The notes under the pieces are model-generated. The model was given only the letters and a program-made list of their open reading frames with translations, made no database searches and had not been told where the DNA came from. A DNA stretch of 60,232 nucleotides, taken from the NCBI GenBank assembly GCA_903933715.1, contig CAIZLD010000075.1:1-60232 (forward strand), read 5' to 3'. This document shows, one piece after another, positions 8,016 to 14,785 of the stretch; the first letter of the stretch is position 1, and every line of letters begins with the position of its first letter. Source of the DNA: an uncultured Spartobacteria bacterium (GTDB lineage: Bacteria > Verrucomicrobiota > Verrucomicrobiia > Chthoniobacterales > Chthoniobacteraceae). The translations under genes were made by a program, and so were the position numbers.

Positions 8016-8858
8016 TCAATCTGCTATAAAAACAGTTTCAAATACAGGCATTCTCTTAACTAGCCCGGATACCGTTGTAAACTGCTGAAATCCAGTCAAC
8101 ACAATCGCCCGCTTTTCATCAAAAGCATTGGCATATACTTCCTTTAGTTCATCTTCCTCGCTATCATTGCCTTCCAATTTCTTATCTCTCGGCACAGCAA
8201 AATCCCAAAAAGCTCCTCGGAATTCCAATCTGTAATTCCGAACTGAATAAATAACGAAAGCCTCAGTAATTTGAACAACATTTGCATCCACCGCTTCACC
8301 CCTAAAAGCAAAACGCTTGCCGTCTTCTAGAGCGATCTCTCCCAAGTAGAGCCCCTCAACAAATTCGTTTAGGCTGGCAACTGGAGCATCAGCCCCAATG
8401 TCATCACGACACGAAAACACATATTTGAAATCGGATGTCTTGCGCATCACCGAAGCTGCAAGGCTTTTGGAATGTTTATTATTGGAATCCACTTGCTTGT
8501 TCCCTGTCGTTCTCGCATCAAGGACAAGCACCGCAAGAACGAGTAGCACCACACCTGCTATTGCAATCCTTTTCTTGCGCTCCTCCAATTTACATTTCCA
8601 AAAAAGCCATGAGGCAACCGGCGCGCCGAAAATAAAGGCAAGGCTTAGTGGCCTACCGTCGAAAGCCCAAACAACGAAAATGGTCAGAATTGCGGCAGTA
8701 ATTGCTTTCTTTAGCTTTTTAGGAAAAGCATTGCTTTGCCATAGGAGATAGAGGCCTAACGGCCAGATGAAAATAAGAGCTATAACTATTGGCCAGCGCC
8801 TATGCCGTTCGGGAACTTGAGGTTGTTCGGCGGGAGATGTGTTTTCAGTAGCATTCAT
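8016..8858 (-). CDS. Hypothetical membrane protein with soluble C-terminal domain
   Basis: A 280-residue protein of unknown function. The N-terminal 120 residues contain about four hydrophobic segments (WPIVIALIFIWPLGLYLLW; ITAAILTIFVVWAF; LSLAFIFGAPVASWLFW; IAIAGVVLLVLAVLVLDA). The C-terminal 150 residues are soluble and rich in beta-type patterns. It is the second gene of a pair: it starts 8 bases after the stop of the GYF-domain gene and has a clear AGGAG ribosome-binding site. The pairing of two membrane proteins suggests a joint role at the inner membrane, perhaps exclusion or sensing; nothing in the sequence defines it further. Confidence 0.65.
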   Translation of the reverse strand: MNATENTSPAEQPQVPERHRRWPIVIALIFIWPLGLYLLWQSNAFPKKLKKAITAAILTIFVVWAFDGRPLSLAFIFGAPVASWLFWKCKLEERKKRIAIAGVVLLVLAVLVLDARTTGNKQVDSNNKHSKSLAASVMRKTSDFKYVFSCRDDIGADAPVASLNEFVEGLYLGEIALEDGKRFAFRGEAVDANVVQITEAFVIYSVRNYRLEFRGAFWDFAVPRDKKLEGNDSEEDELKEVYANAFDEKRAIVLTGFQQFTTVSGLVKRMPVFETVFIAD

Positions 8859-8866
8859 TTAATCTC

Positions 8867-9544
8867 CTAATTCGTCTTTAGAAACCGATTTTCCCGAATG
8901 ATAATTCGCTTTTTGCAGGCTGGGCAATTTACGCCGGGCTCGTTGTGGCTAGCTTTAACTTCGGGATATGTGCAGTAGGGGCAACTTCCTGACAACCATG
9001 TTGGAGGCTTCACACAATAACCCAGTATTGGTGCCCCAAAGAACATAGCCACTGAGACCAGCATTAGTGGAATTCCGAGAATTGCTCCAATCCCAGTGAG
9101 CGAAAGAAGCAAACCTATAAAAAACGGCATAGAAGCCCCTGTTGATAGCAAACACCCAAAATTTAAGGCATTGGCTGCTCTGCTATCTGTATTCTGCGTT
9201 GCGGAGACTGATGATGCCAGTTCGACCACTCCTCGCCTTTTGACATGATGATCGTATCGTTCAGATATTTCGGCAGATTGCCTCAATTCGGTTCCGCCCG
9301 CTTCGGATATCCGGTTTGCCGCTGACGATGGAGACGAGGAAAATGGTTCCGGGACGACTTCGGAAAAGGGCTTCCAAAGGGTTTTCGCTTCTGGTGTCAC
9401 GAGCGTTCCCTGTTTAATCGTTCCCGCCACCGCAAGGCTTTTTAGTGTGTCAAAGGAAACCGGCCCAAATGGTTTTCCTTGTGCATTGGCGTAATACCAA
9501 CGATTCGGGGATGGCTCTTTTGGAGAAGAGGGAAATGTGCTCAT
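8867..9544 (-). CDS. GYF_2-domain membrane protein with C-terminal zinc ribbon
   Basis: A 225-residue protein. Residues about 14-63 match the bacterial GYF_2 domain (WYYANAQGKPFGPVSFDTL followed by LWKPFSEV), a peptide-binding module common in membrane proteins. A charged linker leads to two hydrophobic segments around residues 135-185, and the end is a zinc ribbon with two pairs, CPYC and CPAC, near residues 193-213. It is the first gene of a two-gene unit with the membrane protein at 8016-8858. A GGAAG sequence precedes the ATG at 9544. It is followed upstream by a 371-base non-coding region carrying two island palindromes, which may control it. Confidence 0.75.
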   Translation of the reverse strand: MSTFPSSPKEPSPNRWYYANAQGKPFGPVSFDTLKSLAVAGTIKQGTLVTPEAKTLWKPFSEVVPEPFSSSPSSAANRISEAGGTELRQSAEISERYDHHVKRRGVVELASSVSATQNTDSRAANALNFGCLLSTGASMPFFIGLLLSLTGIGAILGIPLMLVSVAMFFGAPILGYCVKPPTWLSGSCPYCTYPEVKASHNEPGVNCPACKKRIIIRENRFLKTN

Positions 9545-9788
9545 GTCTGTCTTTGGCTTCCTTGGTCAACTCAGCCCCCTTGCGATTTCCACAAGGAGGC
9601 CGGGAGTTAAGAAGCTGCAACAAGACAGCCGCGACGGCCTTTAACCGTGAGGTCTGGACATAACGCCGCCGCCCCCCGGCCATTTTTGATGGCTAGGAAG
9701 CGGCGTATTTGCTGCGGCATACGCCTGCCGCTTGTTGCGGGGTTCTTACGTCCCGGCTAGCTCTCGCCAGCTAAGGAAAACAGTCGCT

Positions 9789-9810
9789 ATTTTGCACCCG
9801 ATTGTAAAGG
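9789..9810. promoter_or_regulatory. Island palindrome 2 (degenerate copy)
   Basis: ATTTTGCA, spacer CCCGAT, TGTAAAGG: the same site as 7274-7295 with changes in the outer bases of both arms and one inside the right arm. It is 52 bases (about five helical turns) from copy 3, so the two could be occupied on one DNA face. Confidence 0.55.
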
Positions 9811-9840
9811 CGAATAAGGGGGGGAGGTGTGTAGGTCAAG

Positions 9841-9862
9841 TTTTTGCACCCAGTTGCAAAAA
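9841..9862. promoter_or_regulatory. Island palindrome 3 (TTTTTGCA-N6-TGCAAAAA)
   Basis: Perfect arms TTTTTGCA and TGCAAAAA around the spacer CCCAGT. It differs from copy 1 by a single base in the spacer. It lies between the integrase stop and the GYF gene. Confidence 0.65.
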
Positions 9863-9915
9863 TGACCTTGGAGAGGCGTTTTTCAGCCTCCCCTGAATGA
9901 ATCTGAAAATGCGTT

Positions 9916-11784
9916 TTATTTATCCCACTCTATGAGCCGCCGCACAGGCCGGTGCGCTTTGGTATAAAGGTGAGACAGGTTCAAGCCGGGGTATTGCGCC
10001 TTGCTGATTTCTTGCTTGAGAATTTGCACGTGTTTCGCCCGGCCATATTTGGCGCTCTGCCCCTGCCGGGCCCACCCTCCCATCATTTTTACCCACTCTT
10101 CGTTTGCTCCAGCATCGCGGAGAGCGGAGCGCCAACCATGCCGGAAGCTGTGAAATGTGGCTTCGGGTTTCGTTCCCAAGGTATGAACCAGAAAGTTGCT
10201 GAACCATTTACTGAAAACGTCGGAGTAGGAACCTGTTTTCTTGGCGGCTGGCAGTTCGGGAAAAAGTCGCGGCGAATTGGTATCCTGTCGCCGTTGCTCA
10301 AGGTATTCGGCAAATCCCATCTTCAAAAGTTCTGGGTGAACAGGGACGGTTCGCTTGCTTGCCGGTCGCTTAATCCGTTTATCGGATGCCCGTTCCCGCG
10401 TCTCCAGCGTGACCCTCACTTCAAACACAATTTCCCCTTCTTCCGTTTTTACATCTTGGGTGTAAAGCTGGCATATCTCGTTCAAGCGGAGCCCTTGATA
10501 CAATCCAATAAGCGGCACCCAAAATCTGCCGCGACGGATGATGTTTGGCCCAGGTATACGGTATCCTCGTTCATCGTTTTGGCAGCCAGTGTAAAGGGGG
10601 GCGCTGAATATTTGGGTTAATTCCTCTGCCGTGAATTCCACCGTGTTTTCGTCTTCGTCGCCCTGCTCCTCTTTTGGTGTAAAGCGTTGCTTGAGCCAGT
10701 AATCATCAAACGGATTTTCAAGAAGCAGCTTGGTTTGAACTGCATAGTCGAAAATCGAGAACATGTTGAAGAAGTAGTTCCGAAGTGTATTTGGAGCGAG
10801 CCGGTTGCTGTCTCCCTTTTTGTCGGCGTCCTCGATTGCTTGGAGCAATGATTTGCCTCGATAACGCTTCGTGGCATTGGATGGCAGCCGTTCAAGAAGA
10901 TCACAAAGCCGCTCTACCTCAGGACGACGAATTTCATCGAGCGGCGTGTCTTTCCCGAAAATGTCACAGAGCAATCGAGTATGCACTTGGTAAGCAAAAA
11001 GGGTTTTGGGGGCCAGCTTCGCTTTCTCTTGGTCTAGCAGGAATTGCTTGCAGAGCATTTCGACCGTCTTCACCATTATTTTAGATTTAACGGGAGTATG
11101 GGGAAAAATGTCTCTGAGCAGTGGATCGTAGCAACAGAAAGATTTGCCCTCCAATCGGTCACGTGTGCGCCGCAGATGTTCAACGGCTACCCGGCAAAGC
11201 AAGCCTTGCAATAGAGAGTATTCAGGGCTTTCTGCATCCAGCGTGAGGTGATTTTCGGAAAGAAAGCGTTTGATATGAAGATGCCCGTCATCTTTCTCCT
11301 CCATGTTGTCCGTATCGTCGCCGGTCAAGGCTGCCTCCTGAATCCAGAGGTCCGCGATAACGTCTCGCTGCTCGTTGCGATCCTTTTCCCCCCAGGTGTT
11401 TTGATACCGCTCCAGCGATTCCCGTTCTAACCGTATGAACCACATACGAGCGAGTTCTTGCGCGTGCGCTTCTGAGCGGATTTTCAGGAGGTGCGAACGG
11501 TGGCGAATTCGGCACGGAGTTACTGGGGCGGGGGGATTGATGCGGTTCCGCTCTGCTTCAAAAATGGCATTCGCCTTCTGGCTCTCTGCATTAATCATCC
11601 CGGCAGCTACTTTGGGATCAGATGTCTTGAGGGACCATTTGAGTTCCTTTTTGCCATCCAGTGCTTTTACCTTCCGCAGGTCTGCCGGAACCTTGGCACG
11701 CAAATAATAAACGGAGCCTCTGCGTTCGAGACGGGTGTGTCGGGTCACTTCGGAATTCTCTGGTGTATCAGTTTGGTGTCCCAT
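9916..11784 (-). CDS. int: Tyrosine recombinase, island integrase
   Basis: A 622-residue phage-type integrase. The N-terminus has the pattern RRGSVYYLRAKVPADLR seen in integrases with a DUF6538-type start, then a long helical arm-binding and core-binding region, and a C-terminal catalytic domain with the arginine in YQGLRLNEIC, the HxxR block HSFRHGWRSAL and a downstream tyrosine in GQSAKYGRAKH. The frame begins with TTG at 11796; the ATG at 11784 is preferred. It reads away from tRNA-Ala and lies in the same direction, 61 bases past the tRNA 3' end, so read-through from the tRNA promoter may drive it. It should catalyse integration and excision at the 17-base repeat. Confidence 0.92.
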   Translation of the reverse strand: MGHQTDTPENSEVTRHTRLERRGSVYYLRAKVPADLRKVKALDGKKELKWSLKTSDPKVAAGMINAESQKANAIFEAERNRINPPAPVTPCRIRHRSHLLKIRSEAHAQELARMWFIRLERESLERYQNTWGEKDRNEQRDVIADLWIQEAALTGDDTDNMEEKDDGHLHIKRFLSENHLTLDAESPEYSLLQGLLCRVAVEHLRRTRDRLEGKSFCCYDPLLRDIFPHTPVKSKIMVKTVEMLCKQFLLDQEKAKLAPKTLFAYQVHTRLLCDIFGKDTPLDEIRRPEVERLCDLLERLPSNATKRYRGKSLLQAIEDADKKGDSNRLAPNTLRNYFFNMFSIFDYAVQTKLLLENPFDDYWLKQRFTPKEEQGDEDENTVEFTAEELTQIFSAPLYTGCQNDERGYRIPGPNIIRRGRFWVPLIGLYQGLRLNEICQLYTQDVKTEEGEIVFEVRVTLETRERASDKRIKRPASKRTVPVHPELLKMGFAEYLEQRRQDTNSPRLFPELPAAKKTGSYSDVFSKWFSNFLVHTLGTKPEATFHSFRHGWRSALRDAGANEEWVKMMGGWARQGQSAKYGRAKHVQILKQEISKAQYPGLNLSHLYTKAHRPVRRLIEWDK

Positions 11785-11845
11785 AACGGTTTGCAACCGA
11801 CTGATTACCAGAGTGTTTCCTGAACCTCAACGACTTATATTGAAG

Positions 11846-11862
11846 TGGTGGAGGTTAGGGGA
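11846..11862. repeat. Proximal attachment site within the tRNA-Ala 3' end
   Basis: Second copy of TGGTGGAGGTTAGGGGA. It covers CCA, the discriminator A, the 3' acceptor strand and the first T-stem bases of the tRNA, a usual crossover region for tyrosine integrases that target tRNA genes. Confidence 0.9.
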
Positions 11863-11921
11863 TTCGAACCCCTGACCTTCTCATTGCGAACGAGACGCTC
11901 TACCAACTGAGCTAAACCCCC
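11846..11921 (-). tRNA. tRNA-Ala(CGC)
   Basis: A complete 76-base tRNA on the minus strand. The acceptor stem GGGGGTT pairs with AACCTCC, including the G3:U70 wobble that is the identity element for alanine. The D stem is GCTC/GAGC, the anticodon loop TTCGCAA gives anticodon CGC, the T stem is AGGGG/CCCCT around TTCGAAT, and CCA is encoded. It is intact because the island supplies the same 3' end. Confidence 0.95.
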
Positions 11922-12030
11922 ACAAATTCAGAGTGCCAGGCTTGCACCGATGGCATCAAGGCTCGAAAATTTCGTTGAAAATGCCGCACTGGGCAAGCAA
12001 AAAGAATCCCTTGTTACCATCTCTTTGAGA

Positions 12031-12165
12031 TAGCTGGATTTTTAGACGGCCGGGATTTTGGGCCGGGCAAGGAGCCGAGCGCTGCGCCTGTATTCATGAA
12101 TACAGGCCAAGCGAGCGACGCCGCCCAGCACAAAAAGACCAAGTATAAAAGTCCAGATAGTGAGA
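12031..12165. repeat. Long imperfect inverted repeat centred on a perfect palindrome
   Basis: The core CCTGTATTCATGAATACAGG (12087-12106) is a perfect palindrome, extended by one G:C pair on each side. Outer flanks also pair partly (CTGGATTTTT near 12032 with AAAAGTCCAG near 12152; CGGGC with GCCCAG). The structure sits downstream of the periplasmic protein gene (12176-12697) and could act as a terminator or be a dispersed palindromic element. The remainder of 11922-12175 holds no gene. Confidence 0.5.
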
Positions 12166-12175
12166 AGAGATGGTA

Positions 12176-12697
12176 TTACTCCCACTTGTTTTTCGCTTTG
12201 ACTGTGGACGGGTTCGCGTAATCCGCCACTTCGGTTTCTCCAGCGAATAACTTGACCCAGACGCCCGTGACGGCATCTTCGGCTTTCCTCTTTCCTTCCT
12301 CTTTCCCGTTGTTGTCCACGAGAATCCAATTCCCCTTGACGGCTTGTTGACGCAAGGTCACTTCGGAAGTCAGGAAACTCGCTTTTTCCCGCCCTTGCAA
12401 AGATCCCACCTTAACGGTTCCCTTTACTTGCTCAATTTGATCCATCCCCGCGCTCTGCCGCAGTTCCTGGCGCTTCACAAAAATGATATACCGCAATTCG
12501 ATCTCAGCCGAAGGTTTGAAAGTCCGGTTCTCGATCTTGATTTCTCCAACCCACTGTTGCGAGGTTGCCACCTGACTGCGGGTTCCAGCCCCCCGCGCGG
12601 CTGCGTCTTTCTTTCGGTCGATGGTGATCGTAAAGTCCTCTGCCTGGACCCACATCGGAATCATGAGCAGCAACGTCAAAAATCCTTTTTTTCTCAT
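12176..12697 (-). CDS. Hypothetical exported protein
   Basis: A 173-residue protein of unknown function with a signal peptide (MRKKGFLTLLLMIPMWVQA, cleavage likely after residue 19). The mature part is predicted mostly beta: DFTITIDRKKDAA, GEIKIENRTFKPSAEIELRY and repeated strand-like stretches, ending with a lysine-rich tail. The pattern recalls small verrucomicrobial envelope proteins that have no assigned role. The ATG at 12697 is chosen because it starts the signal peptide; the frame is open upstream to 12745. It is the first chromosomal gene on the right of the island. Confidence 0.7.
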   Translation of the reverse strand: MRKKGFLTLLLMIPMWVQAEDFTITIDRKKDAAARGAGTRSQVATSQQWVGEIKIENRTFKPSAEIELRYIIFVKRQELRQSAGMDQIEQVKGTVKVGSLQGREKASFLTSEVTLRQQAVKGNWILVDNNGKEEGKRKAEDAVTGVWVKLFAGETEVADYANPSTVKAKNKWE

Positions 12698-12774
12698 GGA
12701 TCCGGTTTTCCGATATTCGGTTCGTATTGTCAATCCTCCAACCAAAAAGCTGGGGTGTGGGAGGCAACAGCCGC

Positions 12775-14010
12775 TTACTCCAGGGTGTGAATAAACAGCC
12801 CGGAGCGCAGCTTCGGCTCGAACCAGGTGCTCTTGGGTGGCATGATCTGGTTGGCGTCGGCGATGTCCATCAATTGCTCGACCGTCGTCGGATACATTGA
12901 GAACGCGACCGCTCCGCGCCGTTCGTTCACCCGCGCCACGAGTTCCCCGGTGCCGCGAATCCCGCCAATGAAATCGATATCGTGGCTGGTGCGCGGATCG
13001 TCGATGCCAAGAATCGGCGCCAGGATTCGATCCTGAAGCACGGTGACGTCCAGGCGCTCAATCGGGTTGGCATTCGGCTGGGCGGGCCAGGTCAGCCCAT
13101 ACCAGCTTTCGCCCAGGTACATGTGGATTTCGCCCGGTTTTTCCGGCGTGTCGTTCGTGTTGGCGGTGATCGTGAACCCGGCTTGGCGCACCGCTTCCAG
13201 GAACGCTTCGGGGGTGCGGCCGTTGAGATGGTGAACGCAACGATTGTAAGGGAGAATCCGCAATTGGCTGGCCGGGAAAAGGACGCACAGGAACCAGTTA
13301 TAAGGCTCGTCGCCGGTGTGGTTCGGGTTTTTCTCGCGGCGCTCTTTGCCGACGCGAACGGCGCTGGCGGTGCGGTGGTGACCGTCGGCGACGTAGGAGA
13401 CCGGCACTTGCGCGAAGGCTTTCACAAAAAAGTCGCACAGCTTCTCGCCGCCAACGCGCCAGACGGTGTGGCCGATGCCGTCCGGTGCGACGAAATCATA
13501 GAGCGGCGGTGTTTTGAGCACTTCGGCGGTGAGGGCGTTGAGGTCGGGCGTGTCCCGGTAGGTCAGGAATACGGGGCCGGTATTGGCGCTGATGGTGTCG
13601 ATGAGCCGGGTGCGGTCGTCCTCCTTATCGCGCCGCGTTTTTTCGTGTTTTTTGATGATGTCGTTTTCGTAATCTTCGATATGGCAGGTCAGCGCGATCC
13701 CGGTCTGCACATGCTCCCCCATTTTTTGCTGGTAGAGATAGAGGCATGGTTCGGTCTCGCGGATGAGCACCTCGTGCTTCTGAAGCGTCTGGAAGCTCTC
13801 GCGGGCCTTCTCGTAGACGGCGGCGGAATAAGGATCGGTCCCGGCGGGCAGGTCGATCTCGGCGCGATCGACGTGCATCAAGCTGTACGGATTATCTTGC
13901 GTCAGTGCGGCGGCTTCCCTGGCGTCCACGACGTCGTAGGGAACGCAGGCCACTTGGGAAACGAGATCATCGGCGGGCCGGAGCCCTTGGAACGGTTTTA
14001 CACGGAGCAT
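12775..14010 (-). CDS. DUF1015 family protein
   Basis: A 411-residue cytoplasmic protein of the DUF1015 family. It begins with the family signature VKPFQGLRP, followed by VPYDVV near residue 25, NPYSLMHVDRAE, KHEKTRRDKEDDR near residue 120 and VADGHHRTASAVRV near residue 208. The DGHHR motif resembles the phosphate-binding block of ParB/sulfiredoxin-fold proteins, and relatives of that fold include free-serine kinases, so a role in small-molecule phosphorylation is possible but unproven here. It stands alone between the exported protein and a dispersed repeat. Confidence 0.88.
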   Translation of the reverse strand: MLRVKPFQGLRPADDLVSQVACVPYDVVDAREAAALTQDNPYSLMHVDRAEIDLPAGTDPYSAAVYEKARESFQTLQKHEVLIRETEPCLYLYQQKMGEHVQTGIALTCHIEDYENDIIKKHEKTRRDKEDDRTRLIDTISANTGPVFLTYRDTPDLNALTAEVLKTPPLYDFVAPDGIGHTVWRVGGEKLCDFFVKAFAQVPVSYVADGHHRTASAVRVGKERREKNPNHTGDEPYNWFLCVLFPASQLRILPYNRCVHHLNGRTPEAFLEAVRQAGFTITANTNDTPEKPGEIHMYLGESWYGLTWPAQPNANPIERLDVTVLQDRILAPILGIDDPRTSHDIDFIGGIRGTGELVARVNERRGAVAFSMYPTTVEQLMDIADANQIMPPKSTWFEPKLRSGLFIHTLE

Positions 14011-14086
14011 AATAAAAAAGAAGGCGAACAGGAGAACCCGGCGCGGCCGAAATTTCGAGGAAAAAACGTTTTGGAATTCAAAGGAG

Positions 14087-14160
14087 TGATCCGCAGATTT
14101 CGCAGATGGCGCAGATTAAATAAAAATTATCTGCGAGAATCTGTGAAATCTCTCTTCTGG
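14087..14160. repeat. Dispersed inverted repeat, 'CGCAGAT' family
   Basis: The left arm AGATTTCGCAGATGGCGCAG is mirrored by a right arm containing CTGCGAGAATCTGTGAAATC. A second member lies at 18470-18563. It occupies the gap between the DUF1015 and HIT genes. Repeats of this word are common in intergenic DNA of several phyla (from memory); no coding capacity. Confidence 0.75.
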
Positions 14161-14182
14161 ATTTCAAAATTCTGAAGACGGT

Positions 14183-14689
14183 CTATTTCACCCCGATTTC
14201 TCCGGCGGCTTCCATTAACTTTGAATAAAGGGCGTCGAGCGATTCGGCCATCACGCGGATGTTTGCGAGCACCGGCATGAAATTGTTGTCTCCCTGCCAG
14301 CGCGGGACGATGTGCAAATGGAGGTGATCGGCGACCCCGGCTCCGGCGGCGGTTCCGAGGTTCAATCCCACGTTAAATCCTTCAGCTCGCACGACGTCGC
14401 GCAACAGCTTTTGTCCGTAGGCGGCTTGATCCCATAACTCCGATTGCTCCCCCTGGGTCAGGTCGGCAATATCGGCGACTTTTCGATAGGGCACCGCCAT
14501 CAAGTGTCCCACCGCGTAAGGATAACGGTTCATGATGAGAAAAGTGTCTTTCAACCGGCGCACGACGAGGTGGGCGCGGTCGTCGGACGATTGCGCGGCT
14601 TGCGTGAGAAAATCGTTGGTTTTGTCGATGGAAAAATATTCCACGCGCCAAGGAGCCCAGAGCGCTTGCAGGGATTCGGGAAATGCCAT
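14183..14689 (-). CDS. HIT family hydrolase
   Basis: A 168-residue histidine-triad protein. The N-terminus LWAPWRVEYF is typical of the Ap4A phosphorylase/hydrolase-like branch, and the triad DHLHLHIVPRW is near residue 108, giving the HxHxH nucleophile region. Likely substrates are dinucleoside polyphosphates or AMP conjugates. The ATG at 14689 (MAFPES) is preferred over the upstream start at 14719. It is followed in the same direction, after 96 bases, from malQ upstream; no clear operon. Confidence 0.88.
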   Translation of the reverse strand: MAFPESLQALWAPWRVEYFSIDKTNDFLTQAAQSSDDRAHLVVRRLKDTFLIMNRYPYAVGHLMAVPYRKVADIADLTQGEQSELWDQAAYGQKLLRDVVRAEGFNVGLNLGTAAGAGVADHLHLHIVPRWQGDNNFMPVLANIRVMAESLDALYSKLMEAAGEIGVK

Positions 14690-14785
14690 GTCGTGATTAC
14701 AGCCTGTTACTGACTTCATTTCCAGCAGAACTGTTTTTCAAATGGCCAGCGCAGCCCGATCGCGCCCGGAGGTCGCGATCCACCT

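Larger units (their letters stand above)
9545..9915. other. Structured non-coding region of the island
   Basis: No credible gene is seen in these 371 bases. They contain a small hairpin (GCCAT 9679-9683 with ATGGC 9689-9693), a larger imperfect hairpin (9698-9708 with 9719-9733, AAGCGGCGTAT against ATACGCC..GCCGCTT), two copies of the island palindrome at 9789-9810 and 9841-9862, a G-run at 9818-9825, and a weak hairpin at 9870-9893 just beyond the integrase stop. It could be the promoter region of the GYF gene, a small RNA, or a replication/transfer origin; the sequence does not decide. Confidence 0.5.
1318..11862. mobile_element. Integrative genomic island inserted at tRNA-Ala(CGC)
   Basis: The segment is bounded by an exact 17-base direct repeat, TGGTGGAGGTTAGGGGA, at 1318-1334 and 11846-11862. 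The right copy is the 3' end of a tRNA-Ala gene including its CCA, and a tyrosine recombinase gene sits directly inside that end. The unit from one repeat to the next is 10,528 bases. All genes inside are on the minus strand: integrase, GYF-domain protein, membrane protein, HTH protein, a 513-residue orphan, serine recombinase, DNA methyltransferase, ATPase and HNH nuclease. The island is visibly more AT-rich than the DNA on either side. No conjugation or capsid genes are present, so it is an integrative element probably dependent on a helper for transfer. Confidence 0.9.

Noticed and set aside
12087-12106. Possible LexA (SOS) box
   Set aside because: CTG and CAG are 12 bases apart, while the Escherichia coli box has 10, and it is not in front of a gene.
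12982-14175. Long plus-strand frame opposite the DUF1015 gene
   Set aside because: High-GC shadow; its protein has no recognisable motif while the minus strand is a clear DUF1015 protein.
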